Below are positions 16,659-25,977 of a stretch of 64,000 nucleotides of DNA, in pieces (positions within the stretch are counted from its first letter, which is position 1; every line of letters begins with the position of its first letter). The stretch is from assembly GCF_004342025.1 (NCBI RefSeq), contig NZ_SLWN01000005.1, forward strand, positions 248,001 to 312,000, written 5' to 3'. The DNA comes from Kribbella steppae. GTDB taxonomy: Bacteria > Actinomycetota > Actinomycetes > Propionibacteriales > Kribbellaceae. A program made the translations under genes and the position numbers. The notes beneath the pieces were generated by a model that did not search any database, was not told the origin of the DNA, and saw only the letters and a program-made list of their open reading frames with translations.

Positions 16659-17396
16659 TTACGCCGTGCGGCGGCGGAGGGTTGCTGCACCGAGTCCCAA
16701 CGCAGCCAGGATGAAGGCGAGCACAATCAAGGCGTCAGCGCCCGCCCCGGAGCCGAAGCCATTGCCTTGGGCAACGCTTGTGACGGCGTCGACGGCGTAG
16801 GACAGGGGGAGCACGTCGCTGATCGCGTGCAGGACGCCGGGGAGCTGGTCGCGGGGTACGAGTAGGCCGCAGAGCAGGATCTGCGGGATCATCACGGCCG
16901 GCATCATCTGGACCGCCTGGAACTCGGTCGCCGCGAACGCGCTGGCGAACAGGCCGAGCGCCGTACCGAGGACGCCGTCGAGGACCGCGACCACGCCGAG
17001 CTGCCAGGCAGCGCCCTGGATGTCCAGGTCCAGTGCGTAGAGCGCGATCGACACGACCACAACGGCTTGGACGACGGCGATCAGCGCGAAGGCCAACGCA
17101 TACCCGAGCAGGAAGTCGAGCTTGCCCATCGGCATCGTGAACAGTCGTGAGAGCGTGCCGGTGGAGCGTTCCCGCAGCGTCGCGACCGAGGTGACGACGA
17201 ACATGATGATGGACGGGAACACCGCGAGCAGCGGCCCGCCGACCCGGTCGAAGGTGTCGGGCGAGTCCGTGAACATCCACCACATCAAGCTGACCAGCAA
17301 CGCCGGCAGCACGATCAACATCGCTACGGTGCGGTGGTCGCGGCGCAACTGGGCGAGGACCCGCGCAGCGACCGCGAAGGTGACTCGGAGCGTCAT
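16659..17396 (-). CDS. ABC-2 type export permease
   Basis: 245 residues with six hydrophobic segments: about 22-42, 55-75, 100-130, 135-160, 165-185 and 222-240. The central ATLRERSTGTLSRLFTMPMG is the usual ABC-2 cytoplasmic signature (E-R-x-x-G-T). It forms the membrane part of an exporter with the ATPase whose stop overlaps its ATG by four bases (ATGA at 17396-17393). The last ~35 codons (repeat copy C, about 16675-16775) are duplicated twice downstream, at 12411-12512 and 14047-14172. Confidence 0.88.
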   Translation of the reverse strand: MTLRVTFAVAARVLAQLRRDHRTVAMLIVLPALLVSLMWWMFTDSPDTFDRVGGPLLAVFPSIIMFVVTSVATLRERSTGTLSRLFTMPMGKLDFLLGYALAFALIAVVQAVVVVSIALYALDLDIQGAAWQLGVVAVLDGVLGTALGLFASAFAATEFQAVQMMPAVMIPQILLCGLLVPRDQLPGVLHAISDVLPLSYAVDAVTSVAQGNGFGSGAGADALIVLAFILAALGLGAATLRRRTA

Positions 17397-18115
17397 CGCG
17401 CACCTGCCTTCCGCTCGATCAGGGTGAGGAACACTTGCTCGATGTCGTCCGTGCCGACCGAGTCGAGCAGGGCTTGTGGGGTGTCGTCCGCGAGCAGGTC
17501 GCCGTCGCGCATCAACAGCAGCCGGTCGCAGCGGCTCGCCTCGTCCATCACGTGACTGGAGACGAGCAGTGTCGCGCCGGCGTCGGCGAGCTCGTGGAAG
17601 AGGTTCCACAGATCGCGCCGCAGCACCGGGTCCAGACCGACGGTCGGTTCGTCGAGGACGAGCAACTCCGGACTGCCGAGCAGCGCCGCGGCGAGCGAGG
17701 CCCGGGATCGCTGGCCGCCGGACAACCGGTCCACGCGTACGTCGGCATGCGAATGCAGATCCACCGCGTCGATGACCCGATCCACGTCCTCGGCCGGCAC
17801 ACCGAGTACGGCGGCGAAGAAGCGCAGGTTCTCGGTGACACTCAGATCCCCGTACACGCTGGGCTCCTGGGTGACATACCCGATCCGGCCGCGCAGTTTG
17901 GGTGCCCCGGCGGGCAGATCGAGTACGACGACGTCGCCGGTCACCTTGGCCTGGAGACCGACGATCGCCCGGATCAGCGTCGTCTTGCCGCAGCCGGACG
18001 GCCCGAGCAGCCCCGTTACGGTCCCGGCCCGGAGATCGAACCCGACCCCGTGCAGGACCTCGCGGTCGCCGCGCTCCACCACGACATCCCGGCAACTCAC
18101 CGCGTTTTTCATCAT
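17393..18115 (-). CDS. ABC transporter ATP-binding protein (exporter)
   Basis: 240 residues with all ABC ATPase motifs: Walker A GPSGCGKTT (about 38-46), Q-loop VTQEPSVYGDLSVTEN, signature LSGGQRSR, Walker B LLVLDEP with the following D-loop GLDP, and the H-loop SSHVMDE. It pairs with the overlapping ABC-2 permease; the transported compound is unknown. The start is leaderless (TAAATT 6 nt before ATG) and covered by a palindrome, so it is probably repressed by a regulator. Confidence 0.92.
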   Translation of the reverse strand: MMKNAVSCRDVVVERGDREVLHGVGFDLRAGTVTGLLGPSGCGKTTLIRAIVGLQAKVTGDVVVLDLPAGAPKLRGRIGYVTQEPSVYGDLSVTENLRFFAAVLGVPAEDVDRVIDAVDLHSHADVRVDRLSGGQRSRASLAAALLGSPELLVLDEPTVGLDPVLRRDLWNLFHELADAGATLLVSSHVMDEASRCDRLLLMRDGDLLADDTPQALLDSVGTDDIEQVFLTLIERKAGAR

Positions 18116-18123
18116 GTGATGAA
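18108..18123. promoter_or_regulatory. operator over the start of the ABC ATPase gene
   Basis: TTCATCATGTGATGAA has perfect 7-bp arms around TG and overlaps both the TAAATT -10 (minus strand, 18127-18122) and the first ATG codons. Binding here would stop transcription of the exporter. The TetR gene at 18774-19406 is one candidate for the binder. Confidence 0.65.
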
Positions 18124-18138
18124 TTTAGCTCGCAACGC

Positions 18139-18175
18139 ATCGCCTTGGCAAGAGCAGAATCGCCTTGGCAAGAGC
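18139..18175. repeat. 17-bp direct repeat
   Basis: ATCGCCTTGGCAAGAGC occurs at 18139-18155 and again at 18159-18175 (period 20), just upstream of the ABC exporter promoter and after the HD-gene stop. Two turns of DNA apart, it could be a binding site for an activator or a replication slip. Confidence 0.75.
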
Positions 18176-18183
18176 GAAGGGGT

Positions 18184-18774
18184 TCAGGTCACGCCGTGAC
18201 CGGCGACCGAACTCAGTGACTCCAGGTCCGGGTCGCCGTACCGCTGCCGGAGAGCGCCGAACGCGATGACCTTGTCCACGCCCCAGCGGCCGACCGCGTC
18301 GGCATACGTGTCGCCGGACACGAACACCGGCGGTGTCCGCTTGCTATGGAACTTGTCGGCGTACATGACGAGTTCCTCCTCGGGCGAGCCGGGGATGTAG
18401 TCGTCGATCGGGATGGGCAGCGACTGCCGCCGTACGTCGTCACGCGTGATGCCGACGCCGGTGTGCCGGGAGCAGAACCGGCTGATCTCATCCGGAAAGC
18501 CGAGGTCCCGCAGGAGTTCGTGCCCGAGTACGCCGTGCCGGACGTAGCCGAGCGTGTCGAGTTCGCCGTCTGGGGTGTAGAGCCGATAGACACCGACGTC
18601 GTGCAGGAGGGCACCGGCGCGCACCAGGTCGCCATCGAGATCCCAACGCCCAAGAAACTGTTCGGCGATCCGGCAGACGAGTTCGCAGTGGGAGTGGACG
18701 GACTCAAAGGCTTCGCGGGTGGGGGCGTGATCGCGATGCAGGGCACGGATCTCGCGATCGGTGGGGATGCGCAT
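18184..18774 (-). CDS. HD-domain phosphohydrolase
   Basis: 196 residues. The HD metal site is ESVHSHCELVC, AGALLHDVGVY (His-Asp) and the following GHELLRDLGF/ SRHTGVG segment; YADKFH is the closing Asp. Typical of uncharacterised HD proteins that act on nucleotides. The start ATG overlaps the TetR stop by one base (TGATG), so the two are translationally coupled. Confidence 0.82.
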   Translation of the reverse strand: MRIPTDREIRALHRDHAPTREAFESVHSHCELVCRIAEQFLGRWDLDGDLVRAGALLHDVGVYRLYTPDGELDTLGYVRHGVLGHELLRDLGFPDEISRFCSRHTGVGITRDDVRRQSLPIPIDDYIPGSPEEELVMYADKFHSKRTPPVFVSGDTYADAVGRWGVDKVIAFGALRQRYGDPDLESLSSVAGHGVT

Positions 18775-19406
18775 CAACTGAGGTACTGCTCGATCGCCGG
18801 CGTGATGCGGTCGACGAGCGTGGCGACGTCGGTGGAGGCGACGGGCTCGAGTTCGACCACGTAGCGCACCAGCGCCAGGCCGATGAGTTGCGTCGCGATC
18901 AGGGTGACGCGGAGCTTGGCATCGGGCACGCCGAGAACCTGGGAGACGGGTTCGAGGATCATCTTGGTGATGCCCTCGCGCATCAACCGGGCGACCTCGT
19001 CGCTGGTGACGACACTGCGCAGCATGGCTTTCATCCGCTGCTGTCCCTCGTCCGACTCCCAGACACCGAGGAAGATCGTGACGATGCGCCGGCCGAGTTC
19101 GTCGCGCGGTCCGTCGAGGATGCCCGCCGCCACTTGCCGGGGATCGATCGGGAGTGCCATCGCCTCGATGAACAGCGAGTCCTTGCTGTCGAAGTAGTGG
19201 TGCACGAGCGCAGCGTCCACGCCGGCCTCGCGGGCGATCGCGCGGATCGAGGTGGCGGCGAAACCCTTGTCCGCAAAGGATTCCCGGGCCGCACGCAGGA
19301 TCTCGCCACGGGTGTCAGGTCCACCAGGACGACGACCGGGCCGTCCGTTCCCCGCCGGACGACCGGCATCCGGCTTCGCCGTACCTCCGGAGGCCGATCG
19401 CGTCAT
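18774..19406 (-). CDS. TetR-family regulator
   Basis: 210 residues: a Gly/Pro/Arg-rich N-terminal tail, then the HTH ([20 protein letters not shown]...[21 protein letters not shown]) and a TetR_C-type domain. It overlaps the sugar isomerase stop by four bases (ATGA) and the HD-protein start by one base, so the three are one operon. It may control the ABC exporter further downstream. Confidence 0.88.
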   Translation of the reverse strand: MTRSASGGTAKPDAGRPAGNGRPGRRPGGPDTRGEILRAARESFADKGFAATSIRAIAREAGVDAALVHHYFDSKDSLFIEAMALPIDPRQVAAGILDGPRDELGRRIVTIFLGVWESDEGQQRMKAMLRSVVTSDEVARLMREGITKMILEPVSQVLGVPDAKLRVTLIATQLIGLALVRYVVELEPVASTDVATLVDRITPAIEQYLS

Positions 19407-20254
19407 GTGGTGAGCTCCGAGATCTCTCCTTCGGGGGTGACGGCGAAGGAGGACCTCCGGGAGGTGCGGACGAAGTGTTTACGGGTGAACTCGAGCGACT
19501 CGACCAGGTCGACCTCGCGTTCGGACCGGCTGGTCGTGCGGCGGGTGTTGATCTCGATGATGATGTGACCGCGGAAGTTCTGGTTCGCCAGGCCGTTCAG
19601 CAGATCCGCGGCCCGCTGGGTGCCGCGTCCCGGCACCAGGTGCTCGTCCTTGGCCGAGCCGGTGCCGTCGGTCAGGTGGATGTGGGTGAGGCTCTTACCC
19701 ATCGTCGCCGCGAGCTCGACACAGTCCTGCTCGGCCGTCGACGAGTGCGACAGGTCCAGGGTGGTGTGCGCGTAGTCCTGCTCGGTCGGGTCCCAGCTCG
19801 GTGCGTACGCCTGCAATCCCCTGCCCGGCGCACGCCACGGGTACATGTTCTCGACCGCGAAGATCACCCCGGTCTCTTCCTCCAGTCGCGCGATCCCCTC
19901 GACGAAGCCGCGGGCGTAGTCCCGCTGCCAGCGGAACGGCGGGTGGACGACGACCACGTCGGCACCGAGCTGCTTCGCGGCCTCGGCACTGCGCTCGAGC
20001 TTGTCCCACGGATCAGTACCCCAGACTCGCTGCGTGATCAGCAGACACGGCGCGTGGATCGCCAGCACCGGCAGCTGGTGGTAGTCGATCAGTCGCTCGA
20101 TCGCGTCGATCTGGGTGCTCAGCGGGTCGATGCCGACCATCACCTCGACCCCGTCGTACCCGAGCCGGGCAGCCAGCTCGAACCCGCTCGCCGTCGACTC
20201 GGGGTAGACAGAAGCGGTCGACAGGCCGATCCGGGCGGTCTTGCTGGTGTTCAT
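19403..20254 (-). CDS. sugar phosphate isomerase/epimerase (AP endonuclease 2 fold)
   Basis: 283 residues with the TIM-barrel signature of xylose-isomerase-like proteins: [54 protein letters not shown] and [10 protein letters not shown], supplying the metal-binding Glu, His and Asp residues. Homologous to Rv0498 of M. tuberculosis, which also lies next to a Ppx/GppA gene. The substrate is unknown. Confidence 0.85.
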   Translation of the reverse strand: MNTSKTARIGLSTASVYPESTASGFELAARLGYDGVEVMVGIDPLSTQIDAIERLIDYHQLPVLAIHAPCLLITQRVWGTDPWDKLERSAEAAKQLGADVVVVHPPFRWQRDYARGFVEGIARLEEETGVIFAVENMYPWRAPGRGLQAYAPSWDPTEQDYAHTTLDLSHSSTAEQDCVELAATMGKSLTHIHLTDGTGSAKDEHLVPGRGTQRAADLLNGLANQNFRGHIIIEINTRRTTSRSEREVDLVESLEFTRKHFVRTSRRSSFAVTPEGEISELTT

Positions 20255-20290
20255 CTGCTGCCTTCGCGGTGGTTCGTCAGGGGTGGTGCT

Positions 20291-21223
20291 TCATCGGGGT
20301 TCCAACTGGTCGAGCCGGGACAGGATGACACCTTCCCGCAACGCCCACGGACAGACCTCCAGTCCGGGCAGGTCGAACAGGTCCATCACCGCGTCCGCGA
20401 CCATCGCGCCGGCGAGCAGCTGTGACGACCGCCCGGCCGACACCCCGGGCAGCTCGGCCCGCTCGGCGGCGGACATCTTGGTCAGCTTCGGCATCCAGTC
20501 GGCCAGGTCGTCCCGGTCCAGTCCGCGCGGCACGTACGGACCGTCGTCGGACGGTGCCGCGCCGCAGATCCGGGCCAGCGACCGGAACGTCTTGCTGGTG
20601 GCGACCGCGCGCTGCGGCTTACCGGCCCGCAACACGGTGCCGGCCACGTCGGCCATCTCGATCCGGATCCGCTTCCGCAGTGCCCGGACCTCGTCCTTGT
20701 CCGGCGGGTCGGTGGTCAGCCCCTCGCGGGTCAGCCGGCCGGCGCCGAGCGGGACCGACACCGCGACGGTCGGCTCCTCGTCGGATCCGGCGGCGATCTC
20801 CAGCGAGCCGCCGCCGATGTCGAACACCGCCAGCCGGCCCGAGGACCAGCCGAACCAGCGTCGTACGGCGAGGAAGGTCAGCCGCGCCTCGTCCTCACCG
20901 GTCAGCACCTGCAGATCGACCTCGGTCTGCTTGCGGACCCGGTCGAGCACCTTCTCACCGTTCGGAGCCTCGCGCAGCGCGGAGGTGGCGAACGCCAGCA
21001 CCGACTGGCACCCCTTGTCCTCGGCCAGCTCGGCGGCTTCGGTGATGAACGAGACCAGCTCGTCGGCCCCGGACTCGGCGATCTTGCCGTCCTTGTCCAG
21101 GTGCTCGGCCAGCCGCAACTCGGTCTTGTGCGAGTACGCCGGCAGTGGCGCGGCACCGCGATGTGCGTCCACCACGAGCAGGTGGACGGTGTTGGATCCC
21201 ACGTCGAGTACGCCGAGCCGCAT
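20291..21223 (-). CDS. Ppx/GppA-family phosphatase
   Basis: 310 residues with the actin/ASKHA-fold motifs: [14 protein letters not shown] (phosphate 1), [18 protein letters not shown] and [11 protein letters not shown] (phosphate 2). The family hydrolyses polyphosphate or pppGpp; this short form corresponds to the Rv0496 type (Ppx1 of M. tuberculosis). It heads the operon with the sugar isomerase, TetR and HD genes and is divergent from the Rv0495c-like gene. Confidence 0.9.
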   Translation of the reverse strand: MRLGVLDVGSNTVHLLVVDAHRGAAPLPAYSHKTELRLAEHLDKDGKIAESGADELVSFITEAAELAEDKGCQSVLAFATSALREAPNGEKVLDRVRKQTEVDLQVLTGEDEARLTFLAVRRWFGWSSGRLAVFDIGGGSLEIAAGSDEEPTVAVSVPLGAGRLTREGLTTDPPDKDEVRALRKRIRIEMADVAGTVLRAGKPQRAVATSKTFRSLARICGAAPSDDGPYVPRGLDRDDLADWMPKLTKMSAAERAELPGVSAGRSSQLLAGAMVADAVMDLFDLPGLEVCPWALREGVILSRLDQLEPR

Positions 21224-21310
21224 ACCCTCACGCTACTGGACAGGCGTAACGCCAGCGCGTTCCGGAGTCTTCGTTCACGTTTGGGCGGTGAAGGCGCGTA
21301 CGCTTTCCAG

Positions 21311-22048
21311 GTGCCTGAGGTTTCTCTCGACTTTCCCCGCGCCTGGGTCGAGTTCATCGACCCGGAAGACCCCGATCAGGTGTTCCGTTGCGACCTGACC
21401 TGGCTGACGTCCAACTGGAGCTGCATCTTCGGCGGTGGCTGCCGCGGCATCTACAAGGGCCGGCCGAACGACGGCTGCTGCACCCTCGGGGCACACTTCT
21501 CCGACGATGACGACGAGAAGCGGGTGAAGACGTACGTCAAGGAGCTGACCAAGGAGGACTGGCAGTTCCGCAAGGAGGGCCGGAAGAACGGCTGGGTCGA
21601 GACCGACGACGACGGTGATCGCAAGACCCGGGTCTGGGAGGGCGCCTGCATCTTCCTGAACCGGACGGACTTCCCCGGCGGTGGCGGCTGCGCGCTGCAC
21701 GGGCTGGCCCTGAAGAAGGGCGTGCACTTCGTCGAGACCAAGCCCGACGTGTGCTGGCAGCTCCCGATCCGCCGTACCTTCCGCGAGGTCGAGCGCCCGG
21801 ACGGTACGACGTACACGGAAGTCGGGATCGGCGAGTACGACCGGCGCGGCTGGGGTCCGGGTGGACACGACCTGGACTGGTACTGCACCGGTAACACCGA
21901 GGCCCACATCGCCGTCGAGGCCGTCTTCGAGTCCAGCAAGGTCGAGCTGCAGACCCTGATGGGCCACAAGGGGTACGACGTACTCGCCGCGTACTGCCGT
22001 GAGTACCTGGAAGCCGGCCGGCTTCTGCCGCACCCAGCCTCTAAGTGA
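21311..22048 (+). CDS. Cys-rich conserved protein, Rv0495c-like
   Basis: 245 residues, soluble. Conserved Cys clusters are [40 protein letters not shown] and KPDVCWQLP, with [20 protein letters not shown] near the end, suggesting a metal or Fe-S site. It matches the Rv0495c family, and the divergent position next to Ppx/GppA is the same as in mycobacteria. Function unknown. TACGCT is 6 nt before the GTG, so the gene is leaderless. Its stop overlaps the convergent epimerase by 8 bp. Confidence 0.85.
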   Translation: MPEVSLDFPRAWVEFIDPEDPDQVFRCDLTWLTSNWSCIFGGGCRGIYKGRPNDGCCTLGAHFSDDDDEKRVKTYVKELTKEDWQFRKEGRKNGWVETDDDGDRKTRVWEGACIFLNRTDFPGGGGCALHGLALKKGVHFVETKPDVCWQLPIRRTFREVERPDGTTYTEVGIGEYDRRGWGPGGHDLDWYCTGNTEAHIAVEAVFESSKVELQTLMGHKGYDVLAAYCREYLEAGRLLPHPASK

Positions 22049-22991
22049 TCTTCCCGTTGTCGACGAGCCAGCCGATCGCTTCCAGGGTGGCCTCGAGCGG
22101 CGAGTAACGCGGACGGAAACCGAGCAGTCGCGCCGCTTTCTCCATCGAGCAATGCGGGCTGTGTGCGATGTGGTCGTACGTGGCAGCCGCATCGCCCTCG
22201 GACACGGTCTGTCGCCACTCCTCCCAGGGCAGGAAGGCCAGCCGCGCCTCCTGTCCGAACGATCCGGCGACGCCCTCGGCGTACCCACGCAGTGTCATCG
22301 CGCCTTCGGCGACGGCGTGGAAGCTCTCGCCGATCGCGACCGAGCGGTTCCGTAGCGCGGCGAGGAACATGCCTGCTACGTCAGCGGCGTGCACGTGCTG
22401 GATCGTCTCCAGGCCGAGGTTCGGCAGGGTCAACTCGTCGCCGCGAGCAAGCTTCTCGAACACGCCGAGGTCGAGGTTGGCCGCCGGGTTGATCGGCGTC
22501 CAGCCGGGACCACTGATGTGCCCGGGATGGATCAGCGTGGCTGGGAGCCCGTCGCGACGGGCGCGGTCCAGCAGATAGGTCTCGATCGCAGCCTTGTTGA
22601 TGCCGTAGTCGCCGAAGGGCCGGCGCGGCGCGTCTTCGCGGGTCGGCACGGTCGCACTCGGACCGTGCACCCAGATGGTGCCGCAGTGCAGCAGGTGCTG
22701 GATCTTCCCGCGCACCGCCTCGGCGAGCTGGCGGGCGCTGTCCTCGGTGAAACAGATCAGGTCGATGACGACATCGGGCTGCAGGTCGGCGACGCGCGTA
22801 CCAAAGGTGCCCTCGGCATCCTCCGCGGCGCGATCGACCTGGATCATCCGCACCCGGCTCCAGGCACCGTTCGACTGGTACGGCGACCGCTCGCCACGAC
22901 TGAGGACGACGACCTCGTGCCCGAGCCGGACCAGCTCGGGAACGAGGTACGTACCGATATGACCGGTGCCACCGACGACAACTGTGCGCAT
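22041..22991 (-). CDS. NAD-dependent epimerase/dehydratase family protein
   Basis: 316 residues with a Rossmann loop [12 protein letters not shown] at the N-terminus. Known SDR-type YxxxK appears as YGINKAAIE (about 130). The remainder ([21 protein letters not shown]) fits extended atypical SDR enzymes acting on nucleotide sugars or similar. Substrate unknown. Confidence 0.85.
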   Translation of the reverse strand: MRTVVVGGTGHIGTYLVPELVRLGHEVVVLSRGERSPYQSNGAWSRVRMIQVDRAAEDAEGTFGTRVADLQPDVVIDLICFTEDSARQLAEAVRGKIQHLLHCGTIWVHGPSATVPTREDAPRRPFGDYGINKAAIETYLLDRARRDGLPATLIHPGHISGPGWTPINPAANLDLGVFEKLARGDELTLPNLGLETIQHVHAADVAGMFLAALRNRSVAIGESFHAVAEGAMTLRGYAEGVAGSFGQEARLAFLPWEEWRQTVSEGDAAATYDHIAHSPHCSMEKAARLLGFRPRYSPLEATLEAIGWLVDNGKIT

Positions 22992-23002
22992 GGCTACTCA
23001 GC

Positions 23003-24190
23003 CTAGTGCGGCGTCACGACACTCATCGAGACGCGCTGCGCGATGACACGGCGGCGCCGGGTCGGGATCTTGAGCAGCGGGTTGACGACGCCCCAGGCAG
23101 CGCCCTTGCAGACCAGCTCCTTGTAGACGGCTGCGATCCGCCCGGTCAGGGCCGCCCGGACGGCGCGGTCGTCGGTGGTGACGTACTGGACCACGCCGTC
23201 CTTTCGGCCCAGCGAGATGCACTGGTTGAAGTAGGCCAGCGGCGCGTGCGGGAGCTTCCCACCGGTCAGCCGCGCCGCAATCGTGTCGGCGGCCTGCCAC
23301 GCCATCGGCGTACCCGAAGCGCAGGACATCCGCAGCGGCTTGTCCTTCGCCCCCATCGCGAATGCTGCATCGCCGATCGCATAGACGTCCGGGTGCGAGA
23401 CCGAGCGCATCGTCCCGTCCACGACGATCCGCCCGGTGTCGGTCAACTCCAGGGTGGTCGCGGCCGCGATCGGGTGCACCGCGAAACCGGTGGTCCAGAC
23501 GGTGACCGACGAGGTGATCGACCCTTCGGCGGTGAGTACGGCGTCGGCCTCGACACCGGTCACGGTGGCGTTCTCGTGGACCGTGATCCCGAGTCGCGCG
23601 GCGACCTTCCGGAGGTGGGCCTGCGCCTTCGGCGCGAGCCAGCCGCCGAAACCGCCCCGGTCGACGAGTGCCACCTTGAGGTCCGGGCGGGCCTCGGCGA
23701 TCTCGGTCGACGCTTCCAGCCCGGTGAGGCCGCCACCGACGACGGTCACGGTCTCACCGTTGCCCAGTTCCGCCAGCCGTTCGCGGAGTCTCAGGGCGCC
23801 GGGGCGACTCGCGATCTGGTGCGCGTGCTCAGCTACGCCGGGGACGCCGTTGTCGTTCCAGCGGCTGCCGAGCGCGTACACGAGGGTGTCGTACGCCAGC
23901 TCCTCGGCGCCTTCATCGTCGACGACGGCGACGGTCTTGCGGTCGGCGTCGACTGCGGTCACGCGGGCGATCCGGATCTCGACGCCGGTGCCCGCGAACA
24001 TCGCGGCGAGCGGGCGCGGCGTGAGGTCCTGTCCGGTGGCGAGCTGGTGCATCCGGACCCGCTCGACGAAGTCCGGCTCGGCGTTCACGAGAGTGATGGC
24101 GACGTCCTCGGTGCGCAGTCGCCGGGCGAGCCGCCCGGCCGCGATGGCTCCGCTGTAGCCGGCCCCGAGGACGATGATGCGGTGCTTCAT
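23003..24190 (-). CDS. NAD(P)/FAD-dependent oxidoreductase (NDH-2-like)
   Basis: 395 residues from ATG 24190 (GGAG 8 nt upstream). FAD loop VLGAGYSGAIAAGRL, NAD loop VVGGGLTGLEASTEIAE, and the second FAD contact VYAIGDAAF. There is no clear C-terminal membrane anchor. It resembles type II NADH dehydrogenases. It lies just downstream of an ECF41 sigma factor; ECF41 genes often sit beside oxidoreductases they control (family knowledge). Confidence 0.85.
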   Translation of the reverse strand: MKHRIIVLGAGYSGAIAAGRLARRLRTEDVAITLVNAEPDFVERVRMHQLATGQDLTPRPLAAMFAGTGVEIRIARVTAVDADRKTVAVVDDEGAEELAYDTLVYALGSRWNDNGVPGVAEHAHQIASRPGALRLRERLAELGNGETVTVVGGGLTGLEASTEIAEARPDLKVALVDRGGFGGWLAPKAQAHLRKVAARLGITVHENATVTGVEADAVLTAEGSITSSVTVWTTGFAVHPIAAATTLELTDTGRIVVDGTMRSVSHPDVYAIGDAAFAMGAKDKPLRMSCASGTPMAWQAADTIAARLTGGKLPHAPLAYFNQCISLGRKDGVVQYVTTDDRAVRAALTGRIAAVYKELVCKGAAWGVVNPLLKIPTRRRRVIAQRVSMSVVTPH

Positions 24191-24243
24191 ATCTGTACTC
24201 CTGTCTCCCATGGTTTCGCCCCTTGAACCGGATGGCCGGGCGA

Positions 24244-24278
24244 TTCCTGACAGGAATGCGCTGTGAAGCAGCTCACAG
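24244..24278. promoter_or_regulatory. two short palindromes between sigma factor and oxidoreductase
   Basis: TTCCTGACAGGAA (24244-24256) and CTGTGA-AGCAGC-TCACAG (24261-24278) stand side by side; the second covers the ECF41 stop codon. They may be regulatory or a weak terminator; no U-run follows. Confidence 0.45.
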
Positions 24279-25220
24279 GAAAGCGCGGAAGACAGGTTCC
24301 CCGTGATCGGTGGCCGCCCACAGCGCGGTCGCCCGTTCGAGCTTGTCGGGGTTGACCTGGTTGCGGAACGCGGCGATGCCGTCGCCGGTGACCTCCAGGC
24401 ACATGATGCCGACGACCCGGCCGTCCACGACCGCCACGACGGCGGGGTCGCCGTTGGCGGTCCAGGCGTAGATCTCGGGAGCGCCGCCGATCGCGTCCAG
24501 CTTGGCCGTGCTGGGTTTGAACAGGCGCCACAGGAACTTCGCCACCGTGACAGCGCCCTCGAACGCCGTGGCGCGGGCCGGAACCTTCCCGCCGCCGTCG
24601 CCGATCGAGAGGGCGTCCGCGGTGAGCAGGCCCACCAGCGGCTCGACCCGCCCGCTGGTGGCGGCCGCGAGGAACTCCTCGACGATCCTCCGGGCGGCGG
24701 CCTCGTCGACCTCGGTGCGGGCCTTGCCGGCCGCGACGTGTTTCCTGGCCCGGTGGAAGGTCTGCTGGCTGGCGGCCTCGGTGAGGTCGAGGATCCCGGC
24801 GATCTCCCGGTGCGAGTAGTCGAAGGCCTCCCGCAGTACGTAGACCGCGCGTTCGTTCGGGGAGAGGCGTTCCATCAGCGTGAGGACCGCGTAGGACACC
24901 GACTCACGCTGCTCGGCGGTGTCGGCCGGGCCGAGCATCGGGTCCCCGGCGAGCAGCGGCTCGGGAAGCCATTGACCCACGTAGGTCTCGCGCCGTGCCC
25001 GCGCGGAGGTGAGCTGGTTCAGGCACAGGTTGGTGAGCACCTTCGTCAGCCAGGCCGCAGGGACCTCGATCCGGTCGGCGTCGGTGGCCTGCCAGCGCAG
25101 GAACGTCTCCTGCACTGCGTCCTCGGCCTCGACCGCGGAGCCGAGCAGGCGGTAAGCGATGGCCTCGAGGCGGGGCCTGGAGGCCTCGAACAGGTCGACA
25201 TCGCTCACCGGGAGGGACAT
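24273..25220 (-). CDS. ECF41-family RNA polymerase sigma factor (SigJ-like)
   Basis: 315 residues. Sigma region 2 (LEAIAYRLLGSAVEAEDAVQ) and region 4 (SPNERAVYVLREAFDYSHRE) are followed by a SnoaL/NTF2-like C-terminal domain with DGGGK and NPDKL, the marks of ECF41 sigma factors; that extension controls activity in place of an anti-sigma factor. The ATG has GGAG at about 12 nt. Probable target: the adjacent flavoprotein, although no clear TGTCACA/CGTC promoter was found. Confidence 0.9.
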   Translation of the reverse strand: MSLPVSDVDLFEASRPRLEAIAYRLLGSAVEAEDAVQETFLRWQATDADRIEVPAAWLTKVLTNLCLNQLTSARARRETYVGQWLPEPLLAGDPMLGPADTAEQRESVSYAVLTLMERLSPNERAVYVLREAFDYSHREIAGILDLTEAASQQTFHRARKHVAAGKARTEVDEAAARRIVEEFLAAATSGRVEPLVGLLTADALSIGDGGGKVPARATAFEGAVTVAKFLWRLFKPSTAKLDAIGGAPEIYAWTANGDPAVVAVVDGRVVGIMCLEVTGDGIAAFRNQVNPDKLERATALWAATDHGEPVFRAFL

Positions 25221-25288
25221 GCCTCGATCCTAAGCGGCGCGGCGACGCGACACCCCCGGGTCCGCGACTGTCGGTGACGGGGGCCAGA

Positions 25289-25927
25289 ATGACTGCCATG
25301 CGTCTGGATCATCTGTCGTACGCGTGCGGGCCCGATGGTTGCCGTGCAACGCTCGAGCGGTTGTCCGCGCTACTGGGTGCCGAGTTCGTCGACGGCGGGG
25401 TGCACCCGCGCTTCGGCACGGTGAACCACATCCTGCCGCTGGAGAACGACCGCTACATCGAGGTCGTCGACGTCCTCGACCACCCGGCCTCCGACAAGGC
25501 GCCGTTCGGTCAGGCGGTGCGCGCCCGCAAGGAACTCGGCGGCGGCTGGCTCGGCTGGGTGGTGGCCGTCCGCGACATGGAGCGGATGGAGAAGCGCCTC
25601 GGCCGGGAGGCGGTGCCCGGCAACCGGCACCGGCCGGACGGGGTGAACCTGACCTGGCGGCAGATCGGCGTGAAGGGCCTGATGGCCGACCCGCAACTGC
25701 CGTTCTTCGTGCACTGGGACGACCTCGGCGAGCACCCGTCGGTCGGCGGCAACGGCGTCAAGCTGACCGCCCTGGAGATCGCCGGCGACCCACACCGGGT
25801 CACCGACTGGATCGGCCACCCGGCCGACCACCTGCTCGACGACCTGGACGTCGACTGGCGCCCCAACGGCCAGCCCGGCCTCGTCTCCGCCGTGTTCGAG
25901 ACCCCGAACGGCGCAGTTCGGCTGTAA
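25289..25927 (+). CDS. VOC-superfamily (glyoxalase-like) protein
   Basis: 212 residues of the glyoxalase_3-like type: MRLDHLSYACGPDG, FGTVNHILPLENDRYIEVVD and LPFFVHWDDLGEHPS. A metal-binding set of His/Glu residues is present. Function unknown. GGGGG stands 6 nt before ATG 25289; GTG 25274 and ATG 25298 are alternatives. Confidence 0.75.
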   Translation: MTAMRLDHLSYACGPDGCRATLERLSALLGAEFVDGGVHPRFGTVNHILPLENDRYIEVVDVLDHPASDKAPFGQAVRARKELGGGWLGWVVAVRDMERMEKRLGREAVPGNRHRPDGVNLTWRQIGVKGLMADPQLPFFVHWDDLGEHPSVGGNGVKLTALEIAGDPHRVTDWIGHPADHLLDDLDVDWRPNGQPGLVSAVFETPNGAVRL

Positions 25928-25977
25928 ACCCGGTCGAGGGCCTGGAGAGCCGTCGGCCAGATCGACGCACTCCTCGC

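Noticed and set aside
24191..24272. ECF41-type promoter (TGTCACA and CGTC) before the flavoprotein
   Set aside because: Only a weak TGTCAGG was found, without a proper -10; not reported as a promoter.
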